From the NCBI GenBank assembly GCA_051646105.1, contig JBOFCO010000153.1:1-60019 (forward strand): a stretch of 60,019 nt of DNA, given 5' to 3'. Numbering within the stretch: the stretch's first letter is position 1; each line of letters opens with the position of its first letter. The notes below the pieces were generated by a model. It searched no databases, was not told where the DNA came from, and saw only the letters and a list, made by a program, of their open reading frames with translations. The DNA is from JBOFCO01 sp051646105 (lineage in GTDB: Bacteria > Pseudomonadota > Alphaproteobacteria > Rhodobacterales > Rhodobacteraceae). The position numbers were made by a program, and so were the translations under genes. Positions 1 to 8,154 of this stretch are shown here, in pieces.

Positions 1-5
1 GAATT

Positions 6-39
6 GAAAACGGCCGGAGGCGCATCATGCCTCCGACCG
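6..39 (-). terminator. intrinsic terminator after infB
   Basis: On the minus strand an inverted repeat (arms about 29-39 and 11-21, core GGAGGC/GCCTCC) is followed by TTTTC. It lies about 30 bases after the infB stop codon, so it most likely ends the rimP-nusA-ylxR-infB transcript. Confidence 0.75.
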
Positions 40-67
40 TCCACATTCGCTTTCCGTTTGGCCTGCG

Positions 68-2599
68 TCAGTTCAGCTTGCGCTCAACTTCCTCACGCTC
101 GAAGATTTCGATCACATCGCCCGGTCGGATGTCGTCGTAATTTTCGAACGCCATACCGCATTCCTGGCCCGAGATGACTTCCTTTACCTCGTCCTTGAAG
201 CGCTTCAGCGTTTTCAGTGTGCCTTCGTGGACCACGACATTGTCGCGCAGCAGACGGACACCGGCAGAACGGCGAGCCACGCCTTCGGTGACCAGACAGC
301 CGGCAACCTTGCCGACGCCGGAAACCTTGAACACTTCCTTGATCGTGGCATAGCCGATGAAGTTCTCGCGCACCTCGGCCTTGAGCAAGCCCGAAGCAGC
401 AGCTTTTACGTCATCGACCAAGTCGTAGATCACCGAATAATAACGGATCTCCACACCCTTCTGATTGGCCGTCTGCCGGGCAGAGGCATTCGCCCGCACG
501 TTGAAGCCAATCACCGGCGCACCAGAAGCTTCGGCCAGACCGATATCGGAATCGGTGATGGCGCCGACGCCGGAGTGCAGGACACGCACCCGCACCTCGT
601 CATTGCCGATCTTTTCCAGCGCCTGAACGATCGCTTCGGCAGAACCCTGCACATCTGCCTTCACCACCAGCGGCAGTTCGGCCATGTTCAGATCCGCCTT
701 GGCCTTGGCCATAAGCTGTTCCATCGTCGTTGCAGCCCCGATGGCCGCACGCTTGTCGCGCGACGCCTTTTCACGATAGCTGGCGATCTCGCGCGCCTGG
801 GCTTCGGTTTCGACAACGTTCAGAACATCGCCAGCCTGCGGCGTGCCGTTCAGGCCCAGCACCTCCACCGGAACCGACGGGCCGGCTTCCTTGACGCGGT
901 CGCCCTTGTCATTGATCAGCGCGCGGACCTTGCCCCATTGTTCGCCAACGACGAAAATATCGCCGGGGCGCAATGTGCCATGCTGGACAAGAACGGTTGC
1001 CACGGGGCCACGGCCCACATCCAGCTTGGCCTCGATCACGGCACCCATGGCCGCACGATCCGGATTGGCACGCAGGTCAAGGATTTCGGCCTGAAGCGCG
1101 ATGTTTTCCAGCAGCTCGTCCAGCCCAAGCCGGGTCTTTGCGGAAACCTCGACATCCAGAACGTCACCCGACATCTTTTCAACGACCACTTCATGCTGAA
1201 GCAGATCGGTGCGCACCTTGGTCGGGTTGGCATCGGGTTTGTCGATCTTGTTGATCGCAACGATCATCGGCACCTTGGCCGCCTTGGCATGGGCAATCGC
1301 CTCGACCGTCTGCGGCATCACGGCGTCGTCAGCCGCAACCACAAGAACAACGATATCGGTCACCTGGGCACCACGGGCGCGCATGCTGGTAAAGGCAGCG
1401 TGGCCGGGTGTGTCAAGGAAGGTCAGCACAGCACCGGATTCGGTTTTCACCTGATAGGCACCAATGTGCTGGGTAATGCCACCCGCTTCGCCCGAAACGA
1501 CATTGGCATGCCGGATCGCGTCGAGCAGGCTGGTCTTGCCATGATCGACGTGGCCCATGATCGTCACGATCGGCGGGCGCGGTTGCAGATCCTCGGACTT
1601 GTCATCGACGGTATCAATGGCCTGTTCCACATCCGCATCGGTGACACGAACGGCACGGTGTCCGAATTCCTCGATCACCAGTTCGGCGGTGTCCGCATCG
1701 ATGGCCTGGTTCATGGTGACCATCATGCCCATCTTCATCAGGGCCTTGACCACATCTGCGGCACGTTCCGCCATGCGGTTTGCAAGCTCCTGAACAACGA
1801 TGGTCTCCGGCAACTGAACATCGCGAACCATCTTTTCAGGCTTCAGGTTCATGCCCATGGCCTTTTGGCGGGCACGTTCCTGCTTGCGTTTCATCGCGGC
1901 CATGGAACGGTGGCGACCGCCCTCGCCATCCAGCGCCTCGGTAAGGCTCAGCTTGCCAGACCGACGCGAATTGTCATCAGTCTTGCTCTTGCGGCTGTCG
2001 CCTTCGCCACCCTTGCGGTCGTCACGCTCCCGGTCGGTCTTCCGCGGCCCCGAGGTGGGTTTCGATGCGCCACGCTGGGCGGGCGCTTCGGCAGCAGCGG
2101 GCGCGGCGGCGGCGGGTTCGCGGGCCGGTGACGCGCGGCCGGCATCGGCAACCCGTTCCGCGCGAATCTCGGCCTCGCGCGCCGCGCGTGCTTCCTCGGC
2201 GGCCTTGATCTTCATGGCCTCTTCGTGAGCGCGCTCCTCGCGCTCCTTGGCCTCCATCTCCTCGCGGCGGCGCTGACGCTCTTCCTCGCGCTGGCGCTCA
2301 TCTTCGGCACGCTGCGCGGCATCTTCGGCAGCGCGCGCATGATGTGCCTTTACCGCCGCCAGGCGACGTTCCATCTCGGCATCACTGATCCCCGCCGGGC
2401 GACGCGACGGATCACCAACACCGGCAGCGCCCGTCGCGCCCTTGGCCGGAGCGGTGCCCGGCTTGGGAACAACAACGCGCTTGCGCTTCGTCTCGACGAC
2501 GACACTCTTGGTCCGGCCGTGGCTGAAGCTTTGCTTCACCTGACCGGAACGCGATCCGCCACCCAGACCGAGGGGTTTCTTGCCGTCTGTATCGTTCAT
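68..2599 (-). CDS. infB: translation initiation factor IF-2
   Basis: IF-2 is the GTPase that places initiator fMet-tRNA on the 30S subunit and promotes subunit joining. The 843-residue product has a long, charged, Ala/Glu/Arg-rich N-terminal region (about 1-240). The G domain follows, with the P-loop GHVDHGKT at 349-356, DTPGH at 396-400 and NKID at 450-453, then the C-terminal beta-barrel and fMet-tRNA binding domains. The length is normal for alphaproteobacteria. Its ATG overlaps the stop codon of the upstream ylxR-like gene (ATGA), so the two are probably translationally coupled. It is the last gene of the rimP-nusA operon. Identification is secure. Confidence 0.98.
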   Translation of the reverse strand: MNDTDGKKPLGLGGGSRSGQVKQSFSHGRTKSVVVETKRKRVVVPKPGTAPAKGATGAAGVGDPSRRPAGISDAEMERRLAAVKAHHARAAEDAAQRAEDERQREEERQRRREEMEAKEREERAHEEAMKIKAAEEARAAREAEIRAERVADAGRASPAREPAAAAPAAAEAPAQRGASKPTSGPRKTDRERDDRKGGEGDSRKSKTDDNSRRSGKLSLTEALDGEGGRHRSMAAMKRKQERARQKAMGMNLKPEKMVRDVQLPETIVVQELANRMAERAADVVKALMKMGMMVTMNQAIDADTAELVIEEFGHRAVRVTDADVEQAIDTVDDKSEDLQPRPPIVTIMGHVDHGKTSLLDAIRHANVVSGEAGGITQHIGAYQVKTESGAVLTFLDTPGHAAFTSMRARGAQVTDIVVLVVAADDAVMPQTVEAIAHAKAAKVPMIVAINKIDKPDANPTKVRTDLLQHEVVVEKMSGDVLDVEVSAKTRLGLDELLENIALQAEILDLRANPDRAAMGAVIEAKLDVGRGPVATVLVQHGTLRPGDIFVVGEQWGKVRALINDKGDRVKEAGPSVPVEVLGLNGTPQAGDVLNVVETEAQAREIASYREKASRDKRAAIGAATTMEQLMAKAKADLNMAELPLVVKADVQGSAEAIVQALEKIGNDEVRVRVLHSGVGAITDSDIGLAEASGAPVIGFNVRANASARQTANQKGVEIRYYSVIYDLVDDVKAAASGLLKAEVRENFIGYATIKEVFKVSGVGKVAGCLVTEGVARRSAGVRLLRDNVVVHEGTLKTLKRFKDEVKEVISGQECGMAFENYDDIRPGDVIEIFEREEVERKLN

Positions 2600-3228
2600 G
2601 CCTTCTTCGTATCCTTCCCGGCAGCCCTGCTGCCGTCTAGCCCGCGCAATCCGGCGAGCTTTGCGGCTTCCTCTACAACACGAGTCGTGAGTCCGCCAGC
2701 CGCAAGCGCGCCGTGTATCGCATGTTCACGCCCGAATGCCAAACCCAATTCCCCGGCACTCAGGCATCCGAAAAACCGCCCACCTTCCGGCGTCCATAAT
2801 TTGGACTTACCGCGCTCTGACCCGTCACTGGCCTGAAGAAGAACCTTGGCCTTTCCTTCGGCCAGCCAGCCCTTGACCTTCTCGAACCCCATCACCGCAA
2901 GACCCGCCTTCCGCGCCAGCGAGATCAGATCGATGACCCGTTTCGCCAGTGCGGCCTCCACCTCATCGACAAGACCCGCCGGCACCAGCGCCGGGGCCTT
3001 TGCGGCGCGCGAAAACAGGTTCTTCGCCACCGCCTTTTCCAGTGCATCACGGTCGGCACTGACCCAGATGCCCCGACCGGGAAGCTTTTCGGCCAGATCG
3101 GCAACCACCCGGCTGTCGTCAGGCGCAAGAACAAAACGGATCAGGCCGCCCTTGGGCTGCACCTCGGCGGTGACGATGCACCGCCGTTCTGCCTCATCCC
3201 GTGCCTTTGCCTGCCCGCCCCGGGTCAT
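2596..3228 (-). CDS. YlxR/DUF448 RNA-binding protein with L7Ae-like C-terminal domain
   Basis: The 210-residue protein lies between nusA and infB, where ylxR homologues are normally found. The N-terminal part (about 16-80) fits the DUF448/YlxR nucleic-acid-binding fold, with RRCIVTAEV and LPGRGIWV. The C-terminal part (about 95-175, beginning VIDLISLARKAGLAVMGFEK) resembles ribosomal L7Ae/L30e-type RNA-binding domains. This two-domain fusion is common in alphaproteobacteria. Its exact role is not settled; an RNA-binding or regulatory function linked to transcription and translation is inferred from family and context. It overlaps infB by 4 bases. Confidence 0.9.
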   Translation of the reverse strand: MTRGGQAKARDEAERRCIVTAEVQPKGGLIRFVLAPDDSRVVADLAEKLPGRGIWVSADRDALEKAVAKNLFSRAAKAPALVPAGLVDEVEAALAKRVIDLISLARKAGLAVMGFEKVKGWLAEGKAKVLLQASDGSERGKSKLWTPEGGRFFGCLSAGELGLAFGREHAIHGALAAGGLTTRVVEEAAKLAGLRGLDGSRAAGKDTKKA

Positions 3229-3245
3229 TTCTGCCTCCGGTCCTT

Positions 3246-4853
3246 TCAGACCTCTTCCTCTTCGCCGTCCTCGTCGTCGGCCTTGGCCTCCAGCTCGGAA
3301 GGATCAACCCAGCCCAGCATGACGCGCGCGGTCATCACCAGTTGCTGCGCTTCTTCAAGGCTCACGTCGAACTTCTCCAGCACGCCGTCATCCTTCACAC
3401 GCTCGCCCTTCACCGTGGTCCAGCCGCCGGCAAGTTCCCAGTCGGCGCAGGTGGCGAAATCTTCCAGTGTCTTGATGCCGTCGTTTGCCAGTGCCTCGAC
3501 CATCTGGGGTGTCAGGCCCTCGAATTCGATCAGGCTTTCCTCCACCCCAAGCGCACGGGCATTTTCCAGCGCCTTGCGGTTTGCGGCCTCGATATGGTCG
3601 CGGGCGCGGGCCTGAAGTTCCTCTGCCGTCCCCTCGTCGAAACCGTCGATGTTCAGCAGTTCGTCCAGCTCGACATAGGCGACCTCTTCGAGACTGGTGA
3701 AGCCTTCGGCTACCAGAAGCTGCGCCAGTGTTTCGTCCACATCCAGCGTGTCCATGAACAGCTGGCTGCGTTCGGTGAATTCAGCCTGACGGCGGGCGCT
3801 TTCCTCGGCCTCGGTCATGATGTCGATGTCAAGGCCGGTCAGCTGGCTGGCCAGTCGCACGTTCTGCCCGCGCCGCCCGATCGCCAGCGAAAGCTGTTCG
3901 TCCGGCACCACAACGGCAATTCGGCCCGCCTCTTCGTCAATCACGACCTTTGACACTTCCGCCGGTTGCAGCGCGTTCACAAGGAATGTCGCCTGATCCT
4001 GGTTCCACGGAATGATGTCGATCTTTTCGCCCTGAAGCTCGTTTACCACCGCCTGCACACGGCTGCCGCGCATCCCGACGCAGGCCCCGACCGGATCGAT
4101 GGAATTGTCATAACTGATGACGGCGATCTTGGCGCGGGAACCCGGATCGCGGGCGACGGCCTTGATCTCGATGATGCCATCATAGATTTCGGGCACCTCC
4201 ATCTTGAACAGCTCCGCCATGAACTGCGGGTCGGTCCGTGACAGGAAGATCTGCGGGCCCCGCGCCTCGCGACGGACATCCTTGATGTAGCAGCGGATGC
4301 GGTCGTTCGGGCGATAGCTTTCGCGGCCGATCTTTTCATTACGGCGCAGAATGCCTTCGCCACGGCCGATATCGACGATGATATTGCCGTATTCTTCGCG
4401 CTTGACCTGACCGTTGATGATCGTGCCCTTGCGATCCTGGAATTCCTCGAACTGGCGGTCGCGTTCGGCCTCGCGCACCTTTTGCAGGATGACCTGCTTG
4501 GCCGACTGCGCGGCGATGCGGCCCAGATCGACGGGCGGAACCTCATCCACCACCTCGTCGCCCACTTTGGGATCGGCAAGATAGGATTTGGCCTGCTTCA
4601 CTGTCAGTTGCGCGTGGTGATTTTCCAGAAGCTCGTCCTCGACCACAGTGCGCACCCGCGCAAAGGTGGCGCGACCCGTCTTGCGGTCGATGCTGACCCG
4701 GATATCAAGATCGGAGCCATAGCGCGACTTCGCTGCACGGGCGAGGCTTTCCTCCATCGCCTGGATGACCAGATCGGGGTCGATCATCTTTTCCCGCGCC
4801 ACGGCTTCGGCGGTCTGAAGAAGTTCGAGCTGGTTGGCCGAGGTAATCGCCAT
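3246..4853 (-). CDS. nusA: transcription termination/antitermination factor NusA
   Basis: NusA binds RNA polymerase and nascent RNA and modulates pausing, termination and rRNA antitermination. The product (535 residues from this start) begins MAITSANQLELLQTAEAV. It carries the N-terminal RNAP-binding domain, an S1 domain, two KH domains (including VGACVGMRGSRVQAV and LAIGRRGQNVRLA) and C-terminal helix-hairpin-helix repeats, ending in an acidic tail. Two ATG codons are adjacent. The second was chosen because it sits 6 bases after GGAGG; the first, at 4856, is only 3 bases away. It is the middle gene of the rimP operon, 15 bases downstream of rimP. Confidence 0.97.
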   Translation of the reverse strand: MAITSANQLELLQTAEAVAREKMIDPDLVIQAMEESLARAAKSRYGSDLDIRVSIDRKTGRATFARVRTVVEDELLENHHAQLTVKQAKSYLADPKVGDEVVDEVPPVDLGRIAAQSAKQVILQKVREAERDRQFEEFQDRKGTIINGQVKREEYGNIIVDIGRGEGILRRNEKIGRESYRPNDRIRCYIKDVRREARGPQIFLSRTDPQFMAELFKMEVPEIYDGIIEIKAVARDPGSRAKIAVISYDNSIDPVGACVGMRGSRVQAVVNELQGEKIDIIPWNQDQATFLVNALQPAEVSKVVIDEEAGRIAVVVPDEQLSLAIGRRGQNVRLASQLTGLDIDIMTEAEESARRQAEFTERSQLFMDTLDVDETLAQLLVAEGFTSLEEVAYVELDELLNIDGFDEGTAEELQARARDHIEAANRKALENARALGVEESLIEFEGLTPQMVEALANDGIKTLEDFATCADWELAGGWTTVKGERVKDDGVLEKFDVSLEEAQQLVMTARVMLGWVDPSELEAKADDEDGEEEEV

Positions 4854-4868
4854 CATGGTCCTCCGGTT

Positions 4869-5480
4869 TCAGTGTTTGGTCTCGGGGGTGTCGGGCATGT
4901 CGGCCTCATCCCCGTCTTCGGTTTCGATATCGTCAAACTGGCTTTCGTCGATCACGCCGCTGGCCTTTTTCTGGCGCAGCATCTCGGCTATCAGATCGTC
5001 GGTCAGGATCAGCTTGGCATCCGACAGCCAGTCGAATTTCAGGCCGATCGTCACCATATCGCCCGCGTTCTCGACCTCGATCAGAACCTCGTCGCCCTCG
5101 GTGCCTTGCAGCAGGCCCTTGAAGCGACGGCGGCCGTCGATCATCTCGGTCGTTTCTATACGGGCCTCATAGCCCTGCCACATGTCGAAATCCTTCAACC
5201 GCGTCAGCGGGCGGTCGATGCCGGGGCTGGAAACTTCCAGCGTATAGGCATCGTCCAGCGGGTCCTCGACATCCAGCACGGCAGAAACTGCTGTGGAAAT
5301 CTTCGCGCAATCCTCGACCACGATACCGCCTTCGGGACGGTCGGCCATGATCTGCAGCGTCTTGGTCTTGCCGCCCATCAGCCGCACACGAACAAGTTCA
5401 AACCCCATGCCCTCGATCACCGGGGTGATGATTTCCGCCATCCGGCGGTCAATGGCGGCCTTGGCGATAAGGTCGGACAT
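4869..5480 (-). CDS. rimP: ribosome maturation factor RimP
   Basis: RimP is needed for maturation of the 30S subunit. The 203-residue product starts MSDLIAKAAIDRRMAEI and contains the family hallmarks GFELVRVRL, DCAKISTAVSAVLDVEDP and LEVSSPGIDRPL. It ends with an acidic, Asp/Glu-rich tail typical of Rhodobacterales. A longer reading frame reaches a TTG at 5498, but that start would lie in the U-tract of the upstream hairpin. The ATG at 5480 matches the usual N-terminus. The SD sequence is weak (GGA about 12 bases upstream). First gene of the rimP-nusA-ylxR-infB operon. Confidence 0.95.
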   Translation of the reverse strand: MSDLIAKAAIDRRMAEIITPVIEGMGFELVRVRLMGGKTKTLQIMADRPEGGIVVEDCAKISTAVSAVLDVEDPLDDAYTLEVSSPGIDRPLTRLKDFDMWQGYEARIETTEMIDGRRRFKGLLQGTEGDEVLIEVENAGDMVTIGLKFDWLSDAKLILTDDLIAEMLRQKKASGVIDESQFDDIETEDGDEADMPDTPETKH

Positions 5481-5491
5481 GGGTTGCATCC

Positions 5492-5521
5492 AAAACAAAA
5501 AACGGGCCGTGGCGGCCCGTT
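5492..5521 (-). terminator. intrinsic terminator or attenuator in the rimP leader
   Basis: On the minus strand an 8-bp perfect stem (AACGGGCC / GGCCCGTT, loop GCCAC) is followed by TTTTGTTTTG. This is a classic Rho-independent terminator. It ends only about 12 bases before the rimP ATG. A candidate promoter lies upstream of it (5574-5602), so it is either an attenuator inside the rimP leader or the terminator of the DUF1989 gene. Confidence 0.75.
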
Positions 5522-5573
5522 GAACTTTCCGGTGGGCTGCGAGTTTGGACCCCGCAGCGCCGCTGTTGATGGG

Positions 5574-5602
5574 GATATAGGCGAAGGGGCGGGGCGTTGC
5601 AA
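5574..5602 (-). promoter_or_regulatory. candidate sigma-70 promoter for rimP-nusA-infB
   Basis: Reading the minus strand, TTGCAA (5597-5602) and TATATC (5574-5579) are separated by 17 bases, a good housekeeping promoter arrangement. Predicted initiation near 5567 gives a leader of about 87 bases before rimP, containing the terminator-like hairpin. Predicted from sequence only. Confidence 0.5.
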
Positions 5603-5607
5603 GCGAT

Positions 5608-6471
5608 TCAGGCGCCGTGGCTGCGGTCGTATCCGTTTCGGGGCGAAGCCTGCCATCCGGCAGGGGCGGCTTGCGGCCGGAACACTTCCACCATCAACGG
5701 GAAACAGGCCGCGCTGTCCGAGGAATGTTCCGAGGAACAATCACCGCCCGGACAAGCGGACAGAGCCCCCAGAAGATCGATTTCGGCAAAAAATTCGATG
5801 AAATCGCCGGGACGCACCGGGCTGGCCTTCATGAAATACTGACCGGTATCGCGGGTGAAACCCGTACACATGAACACGTTCAATACATCATGAACATGCA
5901 TTTCCGCATCATGCAGCGACAGGCCGCGTTCCGATGCAAGCGCGCGGGTCAGGTTGGAATGGCAGCAATGATGATACTGCCCGCCATTTGCCAGCAGGTT
6001 ATGGGTGTAGGGATCACAACGCGTTCCGATCACGTCATGTACGCTGCCGCCAAAAGCGTCGAACCCATACCAGTCAAGCGTGTCTTCGGTGATCGTCGCC
6101 ATGGCACGCAGATGCGGCAGACAGGACCAGAGCCTGTCACCCGTCGACAGATGCGTACCATGCAGGGCCCGCGTCTTGCCGGAAAAGAACCTTTCCGAAA
6201 GATCGGCGGCGTTCCACAGATTCAGGTCACCCACCTGCGGACCCTCAACACTGCTGATCCGAAAGAAATGGCCGGCGGGAACGGTGAAGCACCGGGCCTC
6301 GCGCGGGGGGACAATCACGGTCGCGGTATTTATCCAGCCGTTGCGAACGGCGCGCCGGACGTCAAGACCTGGGTCGGGCAGACCTTCGACCGGATAGCAG
6401 ATCACGGGCCGCAAATCGCGGCGCCCGCTGGCATCCTGCGGGGGGCTGTGGCGGGGCTGGCGGGATTTCAT
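5608..6471 (-). CDS. DUF1989 (urea carboxylase-associated family) protein
   Basis: The 287-residue protein has the DUF1989 domain seen in urea-carboxylase-associated and related proteins: VPPREARCFTVPAGHFFRI, VEGPQVGDLNLWN, and conserved Cys/His positions in TRCDPYTHNLLANGG and HHCCHSNLTRAL, followed by NVFMCTGF. The function of the family is poorly defined. No urea carboxylase or allophanate hydrolase genes are adjacent, so a urea role cannot be claimed. The start is the ATG at 6471, with GAGAGG upstream; a GTG at 6477 is the alternative. Divergent or stand-alone expression, followed by the hairpin before rimP. Confidence 0.85.
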   Translation of the reverse strand: MKSRQPRHSPPQDASGRRDLRPVICYPVEGLPDPGLDVRRAVRNGWINTATVIVPPREARCFTVPAGHFFRISSVEGPQVGDLNLWNAADLSERFFSGKTRALHGTHLSTGDRLWSCLPHLRAMATITEDTLDWYGFDAFGGSVHDVIGTRCDPYTHNLLANGGQYHHCCHSNLTRALASERGLSLHDAEMHVHDVLNVFMCTGFTRDTGQYFMKASPVRPGDFIEFFAEIDLLGALSACPGGDCSSEHSSDSAACFPLMVEVFRPQAAPAGWQASPRNGYDRSHGA

Positions 6472-6539
6472 CGGCACCTCTCGCCCACAAGCTTGCGCAT
6501 GGCAGGGCGCGCGTCAATGGCTGTGGACCGGGGTAAGGA

Positions 6540-6755
6540 TCAGGACAATGACCGGGGCCAATTCCGCAGGCAATGCCGCGGATCGGCCCCGGTTTCCGTC
6601 GTGCATTCCGCGCCACAGGTGGCACAGCGCCACACATTCGGCCCGCTGGTGCGATCAAGCCGCCATCGACACGCGCGGGTCAGTGTCGAATTCCGGCGTG
6701 AGAACCACGCCCACACAAACACACCGACCAGAAGCGCCAGCAACAGAAGCGGCAT
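6540..6755 (-). CDS. small membrane protein with C-terminal cysteine motif
   Basis: A 71-residue product starting MPLLLLALLVGVFVWAWF, which is one N-terminal membrane segment. A short soluble tail follows with Cys residues in TRACRWRL, VWRCATCGAEC and DPRHCLRN, a spacing that suggests a metal-binding knuckle. The ATG at 6755 has GGGGAA upstream; the reading frame also extends to a TTG at 6773. I do not recognise a named family. Codon use and the cysteine pattern support it as a real gene. Confidence 0.6.
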   Translation of the reverse strand: MPLLLLALLVGVFVWAWFSRRNSTLTRACRWRLDRTSGPNVWRCATCGAECTTETGADPRHCLRNWPRSLS

Positions 6756-6797
6756 TCGTTCCCCGCTTGCCAAAGCGCATCTGGCCCGATCCGACCA

Positions 6798-6944
6798 TTA
6801 CAGCGCGTCGTAATAGCCATACATCTGTTCAAGCGCCGTCTGATCCGGCGACGGCTTCACAGGCTGCGCGACACGTTGATAATACTGCTCCGTTTCCGGA
6901 TAGACAGCGGCATTCTGGCGATCATTACTCGATTTACGTTTCAT
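6798..6944 (-). CDS. small hydrophilic protein, unknown function
   Basis: A 48-residue product beginning MKRKSSNDRQNAAVYPETEQ, ending YGYYDAL. The ATG at 6944 is preceded by GGAGAAGG at good spacing; the frame continues upstream but without a better start. It has no membrane segment or recognisable domain. It lies downstream of sdhB on the same strand, 118 bases away. Support comes from the strong SD and compact context; function unknown. Confidence 0.6.
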   Translation of the reverse strand: MKRKSSNDRQNAAVYPETEQYYQRVAQPVKPSPDQTALEQMYGYYDAL

Positions 6945-7062
6945 CGGCCTTCTCCTTCGATGCCAGCTACATAGAGGCTGCCATACGAAAGTATAAGGCG
7001 TTATGCCGCAAAGCAGCATTGCATTTGCTGCATTGCGGCATCCCGATGTCGCGCGGGCGAGA

Positions 7063-7842
7063 TCAAACCACCCTTTCCACCATCATTTTCTTGATTTCGG
7101 CAATCGCCTTGGCCGGATTCAGGCCCTTGGGGCAGGTCTTGGCGCAGTTCATGATCGTGTGGCAGCGATACAGCTTGAACGGGTCTTCAAGCTGATCCAG
7201 CCGCTCGGGCGTTGCCTCGTCCCGTGAATCGATGATCCAGCGATAGGCATGAAGCAAGGCTGCGGGGCCAAGGTAACGGTCGCCGTTCCACCAGTAGCTC
7301 GGGCACGATGTGCTGCACGACGCGCACATCACGCACTCATAAAGCCCGTCCAGCTTCCTGCGATCCTCGATTGACTGCCGCCATTCCTTTGCCGGGCGGT
7401 TCGTCTTTGTCTCCAGCCAGGGCATGATGCTTGCATGCTGGGCATAGAAATGCGTCAGGTCGGGGATCAGGTCCTTGATGACCGGCATATGCGGCAGCGG
7501 GTAGATTTTCACATCGCCCCTGATTTCATCCAGCCCATAGATGCAGGCCAGTGTGTTGATCCCGTCGATGTTCATCGCGCAGGAACCGCATATCCCTTCG
7601 CGGCAGGACCGGCGGAAGGTCAGCGTGGGATCGATCTCGTTCTTGATCTTGATCAGCGCGTCCAGAACCATGGGGCCGCATTTGTCCATGTCCAGAAAAT
7701 AGGTATCCACCCGGGGATTCTGCCCGTCATCCGGGTTCCAGCGGTAAATCTGGAACTTCCGCACATTCTTTGCCCCTTCCGGCTTTGGCCAGGTCTTGCC
7801 GGTGGTGATGCGGGAATTCTTGGGCAGCGAGAACTGAACCAT
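7063..7842 (-). CDS. sdhB: succinate dehydrogenase iron-sulfur subunit
   Basis: SdhB passes electrons from the flavoprotein to the quinone site of complex II. The 259-residue product has the plant-type [2Fe-2S] motif CREGICGSC near residue 80. It also has two C-terminal ferredoxin-like clusters, CVMCASCSTSCPS and CHTIMNCAKTCPKG, for the [4Fe-4S] and [3Fe-4S] centres. Length and motifs are normal. It is separated from sdhA by a glycosyltransferase gene and a lipoprotein gene, all on the same strand with almost no gaps, so it is probably the last gene of the operon started at sdhC. Confidence 0.98.
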   Translation of the reverse strand: MVQFSLPKNSRITTGKTWPKPEGAKNVRKFQIYRWNPDDGQNPRVDTYFLDMDKCGPMVLDALIKIKNEIDPTLTFRRSCREGICGSCAMNIDGINTLACIYGLDEIRGDVKIYPLPHMPVIKDLIPDLTHFYAQHASIMPWLETKTNRPAKEWRQSIEDRRKLDGLYECVMCASCSTSCPSYWWNGDRYLGPAALLHAYRWIIDSRDEATPERLDQLEDPFKLYRCHTIMNCAKTCPKGLNPAKAIAEIKKMMVERVV

Positions 7843-7845
7843 GGC

Positions 7846-8154
7846 TTAGCCTTTCCAGTCAGGACGGGAATAAAGCGGCTGCGAGGGATGCAAACCGGAT
7901 TTCTGATAGACACAGGATTCATAGACCTGCGACGGATCGCGGCCCTGGATGAAGTCGGATGAGACACTGACGCGCAGGCCGCCATATCCGCCGCCTGCAC
8001 TGTTCGCCCCGATATAGGCTTCCCCGCGTGGGCGGCTCGCCGCACGCGCACGCTCGAAGCACTCTTCTTCGGCCCGCTCCAGCGGTACGGGGGCACAGGC
8101 CGAGAGTTGGATAATGACCAACAGCCCAAGGAAAAGACGCGCGGATATCAGCAT
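7846..8154 (-). CDS. small predicted lipoprotein between sdhA and sdhB
   Basis: A 102-residue protein with an N-terminal hydrophobic segment and lipobox LSAC (MLISARLFLGLLVIIQLSAC), so likely an outer- or inner-membrane lipoprotein. The mature part has two further Cys (EEECFER, YESCVYQ) and a Gly-rich stretch. It overlaps the glycosyltransferase gene by 7 bases and ends 3 bases before sdhB, so it is embedded in the sdh operon. Function unknown; a role in complex II biogenesis is conceivable from position only. Confidence 0.75.
   Translation of the reverse strand: MLISARLFLGLLVIIQLSACAPVPLERAEEECFERARAASRPRGEAYIGANSAGGGYGGLRVSVSSDFIQGRDPSQVYESCVYQKSGLHPSQPLYSRPDWKG

Noticed and set aside
227..2131. 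Long plus-strand reading frame opposite infB (similar cases: 9216-11558 opposite sdhA, 22958-25807 minus opposite sucA)
   Set aside because: These are antisense shadows of high-GC genes. Their translations are His/Arg/Gly-rich without domains, and the opposite strand encodes well-known proteins.
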